In this document: piece by piece, positions 6,212-7,905 of the stretch | Layout: every line of letters begins with the position of its first letter | Position numbering within the stretch: the stretch's first letter is position 1 | Assembly: GCA_031290325.1 (NCBI GenBank) | Contig: JAITNU010000007.1 | Coordinates: 1-7,905 of the forward strand | From: Treponema sp. | GTDB taxonomy: Bacteria > Spirochaetota > Spirochaetia > Treponematales > Breznakiellaceae | Direction of reading: 5' to 3' | Length of the DNA stretch: 7,905 nt | Notes under the pieces: generated by a model | The model's database searches: none | Seen by the model: only the letters and a program-made list of their open reading frames with translations | What the model was told of the DNA's origin: nothing | Position numbers and translations under genes: made by a program

Positions 6212-7019
6212 TGATGAACAGCTTGAACGTTATTCACGTCACATACTCTTAAAGGAAGTCGGCGTCAAGGGGCAAAAACAACTAATGGCCGGAGGGGTAC
6301 TGATTATTGGCGCAGGCGGACTGGGCGCTCCTGCGGCGATGTATCTGGCGGCTGCGGGGATCGGTACCATCGGCATTGTTGATGCTGATGTGGTTGATCT
6401 TTCCAATTTGCAGCGGCAGATTATTCACACCACCAAGGATGTCGGGAAGGCAAAGGTGCTTTCGGCACAAGAAACCATGAACGAGATGAACCGGGATGTT
6501 CACGTTGTTACGTACCAGGAATTTATCACCTCTGACAACATCACCGATATTATCAGGGATAAAAATTATGATTTTATCATTGACGGTACCGACAACTTCC
6601 CGGCAAAATTTTTAATCAACGATGCCTGTGTTATGCTCGGAAAGCCCTTTGCTCACGCAGGAATCATCCGGTTTCAAGGGCAGCTTATGACCTATATTCC
6701 CGGCAAGGGGCCGTGCTTCCGCTGTGTGTTTCAAAATCCGCCGCCTGAAGGTGCTGTCCCGACCTGCCGGCAGGCTGGGGTGCTTGGCGTCATGGGCGGT
6801 GTTATCGGAACCTTGCAGGCAACCGAAGCGCTCAAATACCTGCTCAATATGGAAGGGCTTTTAACCGGTGCATTTTTGACCTACAATGCCCTCACTATGG
6901 AGTTTCGGAAAATACCGCTTGCTCACAACCCTCAATGTGCGGTGTGTGGAGAGAACCCTTCCATCACAACGCTGATTGATTATACACAAGCCCCGTGTGA
7001 TCTTAAAGCTCACGAATGA
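6201..7019 (+). CDS. ThiF/MoeB/HcyF-like E1 adenylating enzyme of a sulfur carrier protein
   Basis: This enzyme adenylates the C-terminal glycine of a ubiquitin-like carrier using ATP, allowing its conversion to a thiocarboxylate. It has 272 residues, the normal single-domain E1 length. Motifs in order: RYSRHILL (10-17), glycine-rich nucleotide loop GAGGLG (37-42), DADVVDLSNLQRQ (61-73) with the acidic and arginine residues that bind Mg-ATP, DGTDN (128-132), a zinc site with CxxC at 172/175 and 246/249, and a conserved C189 in PTCRQAG that matches the ThiF-type cysteine able to form an acyl-disulfide. There is no rhodanese domain as in MOCS3/Uba4. GGAG at 6187-6190 precedes the ATG by 10 nt. 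Its partner is most likely the ThiS-like protein encoded next. A pure ThiF or MoeB role is less likely, because no thiamine or molybdopterin genes are nearby and a JAMM protease is. Confidence 0.92.
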   Translation: MAFSDEQLERYSRHILLKEVGVKGQKQLMAGGVLIIGAGGLGAPAAMYLAAAGIGTIGIVDADVVDLSNLQRQIIHTTKDVGKAKVLSAQETMNEMNRDVHVVTYQEFITSDNITDIIRDKNYDFIIDGTDNFPAKFLINDACVMLGKPFAHAGIIRFQGQLMTYIPGKGPCFRCVFQNPPPEGAVPTCRQAGVLGVMGGVIGTLQATEALKYLLNMEGLLTGAFLTYNALTMEFRKIPLAHNPQCAVCGENPSITTLIDYTQAPCDLKAHE

Positions 7020-7030
7020 TTACCACTAAT

Positions 7031-7038
7031 AAAGGAGA
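7031..7038 (+). promoter_or_regulatory. Ribosome binding site that sets the start of the sulfur carrier gene
   Basis: AAAGGAGA lies 7 nt before the ATG at 7046. The in-frame ATG at 7016 lies upstream of this site and overlaps the E1 stop codon; it would add ten residues (MITTNKGDTC) that do not belong to a ThiS-type fold. Confidence 0.85.
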
Positions 7039-7045
7039 TACGTGT

Positions 7046-7255
7046 ATGTATATTACGGTGAACGGAAAAGCAACCGAAGTGTCAGGGGAACTGAATATTG
7101 ACCAGTTGCTGGTTGCAGTAAAAGCGGAAATGCCGGACTATGTTACTGTACAGTTAAACGGTGAGATTTTAAAGCGCGACGCCTTTGGGCAAACAACGGT
7201 AAAAGAAGGCGCTGTTGTTGAATTCCTGTACTACATGGGCGGCGGTACATGCTGA
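7046..7255 (+). CDS. ThiS/HcyS-like ubiquitin-fold sulfur carrier protein with masked C-terminus (GGGTC)
   Basis: This is a small beta-grasp protein of 69 residues. It begins MYITVNGKATEV and includes VTVQLNGEIL and a late KEGAVVEFLYYMGGG, the usual end of ThiS-family carriers, where the terminal glycine is adenylated and converted to a thiocarboxylate. Active ThiS and CysO end in Gly-Gly; this one continues with Thr-Cys after three glycines (codons GGC GGC GGT ACA TGC TGA). It should therefore be inactive until the tail is cut, as described for HcyS-Ala of Wolinella (cut by HcyD) and QbsE of Pseudomonas (Cys-Phe cut by QbsD). The JAMM gene that could do this starts inside the tail codons. 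The start at 7046 is chosen for its ribosome site. Its adenylating partner is probably the preceding E1. The product supplied (homocysteine, cysteine or another compound) is not shown by the sequence. Confidence 0.88.
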   Translation: MYITVNGKATEVSGELNIDQLLVAVKAEMPDYVTVQLNGEILKRDAFGQTTVKEGAVVEFLYYMGGGTC

Positions 7256-7686
7256 TTGTATCATCTCAGCACCATGAAACGATGCTTGCCCATGCACACG
7301 CAGGACTACCCAACGAAGCCTGCGGGCTTTTTGCCGGTACGATTGAAGGGGACGTTAAAACTGTCAAAGCGGTTTACGGTCTCACCAATACCGATCAAAG
7401 CCCGGAGCATTTTTCCATGTCCCCGGAAGAACAATTCGCTGCCATCGCCGATATACGCAAACAGGGCCTTGTCCTCCTCGGCAATTTTCACAGTCATCCT
7501 GACACCCCGGCGCGTGCATCAGCGGAAGATATTCGGCTTGCCTTTGAGCCTTCCCTCAGCTATGTCATCATTTCTCTTCAGGCAGCAAAGCCCTGCTTAA
7601 AAAGTTTTTTGATCCGAGGTGGCATTGCAACAGAAGAAACCGTTGAAGTTCAACTCACCAGCCCAAGGAGTGATTCTTTGTTCTGA
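7249..7686 (+). CDS. JAMM/MPN+ zinc metalloprotease (Mec+/HcyD/QbsD-like)
   Basis: This is a 145-residue cytoplasmic isopeptidase-like protein. The full JAMM signature is present: E23 in NEACGLFAG, then H81-x-H83-x7-S91-x2-D94 (GNFHSHPDTPARASAED), giving the zinc ligands H81, H83 and D94 and the catalytic E23. Prokaryotic single-domain members act on ThiS-like carriers, either trimming residues after Gly-Gly or releasing an amino acid formed on the carrier (cysteine from CysO by Mec+, homocysteine from HcyS by HcyD). The ATG overlaps the carrier gene by 7 bp (ATGCTGA), and the glycine codons of the carrier form a G-rich stretch (7238-7246) that may serve as ribosome site. Its 3' end overlaps the convergent thioredoxin gene by 37 bp, and I see no plus-strand terminator within the window. 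It appears to be the last gene of the operon on this side. Confidence 0.92.
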   Translation: MLIVSSQHHETMLAHAHAGLPNEACGLFAGTIEGDVKTVKAVYGLTNTDQSPEHFSMSPEEQFAAIADIRKQGLVLLGNFHSHPDTPARASAEDIRLAFEPSLSYVIISLQAAKPCLKSFLIRGGIATEETVEVQLTSPRSDSLF

Positions 7687-7905
7687 AAACCGGTGGTACG
7701 TTTTATTTCACTGCCATCTTTAAACAAAATCAGCGTGGGAACACTCATTACGTTATAGTGATCACAAAGCTCGGTTTCTTTTTCCGCGTTCACCTTTCCG
7801 ATTTTCAGGTTGGTTACGATTTTTGACACATCGTCGATGATCGGGATAAGCTGTCTGCACCGGGCACACCATTCAGCCCAGAATTCAACCAGCACCGGCA
7901 CATCG
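7650..7905 (-). CDS. Thioredoxin-family protein, 5' end outside the window
   Basis: The minus strand is open from the right edge to a TGA at 7650-7652, encoding at least 84 residues of a thioredoxin fold. It begins DVPVLVEFWAEWCARC, with active-site cysteines in W-C-A-R-C (codons at 7857-7871) instead of the usual WCGPC, and contains the cis-proline in SVPTLILFKDG. About 20 N-terminal residues of a standard thioredoxin (around 105) are missing, because the frame continues past the edge; the GTG at 7901 is internal, not the start. It likely carries out dithiol-disulfide exchange in the cytoplasm. The altered dipeptide between the cysteines would change redox potential and partner choice. It faces the sulfur operon and overlaps its last gene by 37 bp, so co-regulation is not shown, though a reductant for sulfur metabolism is conceivable. 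Confidence 0.9.
   Translation of the reverse strand, partial: DVPVLVEFWAEWCARCRQLIPIIDDVSKIVTNLKIGKVNAEKETELCDHYNVMSVPTLILFKDGSEIKRTTGFQNKESLLGLVS

Noticed and set aside
7016..7045. Upstream ATG for the sulfur carrier gene, overlapping the E1 stop
   Set aside because: The strong ribosome site lies between this ATG and the ATG at 7046, and the extra ten residues precede the natural first strand of the fold.
6201..7255. Assignment of the E1 and carrier as thiF/thiS (thiamine) or moeB/moaD (molybdopterin)
   Set aside because: No thiG, thiH, moaE or related gene is present; the carrier has a Thr-Cys tail and is joined to a JAMM protease, which fits the HcyS/QbsE type instead.
7256..7600. 114-codon plus-strand frame overlapping the JAMM gene
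   Set aside because: It is a shifted frame of a gene whose zinc and catalytic residues are all present in the other frame.
7687..7720. Plus-strand terminator just after the JAMM gene (AAAACC ... GGT ... TTTT)
   Set aside because: The possible stem is only about 3 bp, and the sequence is coding for the thioredoxin on the other strand.

Overview
The window is a densely coded bacterial stretch of medium GC content. It looks like an anaerobe and most likely a spirochaete of the Treponema type. That guess rests on the chemoreceptor signalling tip (SMNAAIEAAHAG... style), the short Rep/PcrA-type helicase, and a low-molecular-weight sulfite reductase next to a CooF-like ferredoxin. All of it is inference; no RNA gene, insertion sequence or CRISPR array is present to pin the taxon.

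Left part (1-5031), minus strand. At the left edge is the first 27 codons of a CooF/HycB-like 4Fe-4S protein, with a good promoter and an inverted repeat at its expected transcription start. Next comes a methyl-accepting chemotaxis protein with a periplasmic dCache sensor carrying an amino-acid-receptor-like motif, followed by a probable terminator. Upstream of it lies a two-gene unit: a small membrane protein of the COG2426 'small multidrug export' family and, 3 bp later, a Rep/PcrA/UvrD-family DNA helicase.

Right part (5065-7686), plus strand. A clear sigma70-type promoter (TTGACA, 17 bp, TAGTAT) drives five tightly packed genes, three of whose junctions overlap: a siroheme/4Fe-4S sulfite reductase with a fused ferredoxin module, a TusA-like sulfurtransferase, a ThiF/MoeB/HcyF-like E1 adenylating enzyme, a ThiS-like sulfur carrier protein, and a JAMM (Mov34/Mec+/HcyD-like) zinc protease. 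Together they form a protein-thiocarboxylate sulfur-transfer module. Sulfite would be reduced to sulfide, the carrier C-terminus trimmed by the protease, the exposed glycine adenylated by the E1 and converted to a thiocarboxylate, and the sulfur passed to an acceptor. The closest described systems I know are HcyS/HcyF/HcyD/Sir homocysteine synthesis in Wolinella succinogenes, CysO/Mec+ of mycobacteria and QbsE/QbsD of Pseudomonas. The carrier here ends in Gly-Gly-Gly-Thr-Cys, so it cannot be active until the tail is removed, and the tail codons overlap the start of the protease gene. The acceptor enzyme (for example MetY or CysM) is not in the window.

Right edge. A thioredoxin-family gene with a WCARC active site runs in on the minus strand, lacks its 5' end, and overlaps the protease gene tail to tail by 37 bp. 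No gene-free stretch exceeds about 200 bp.
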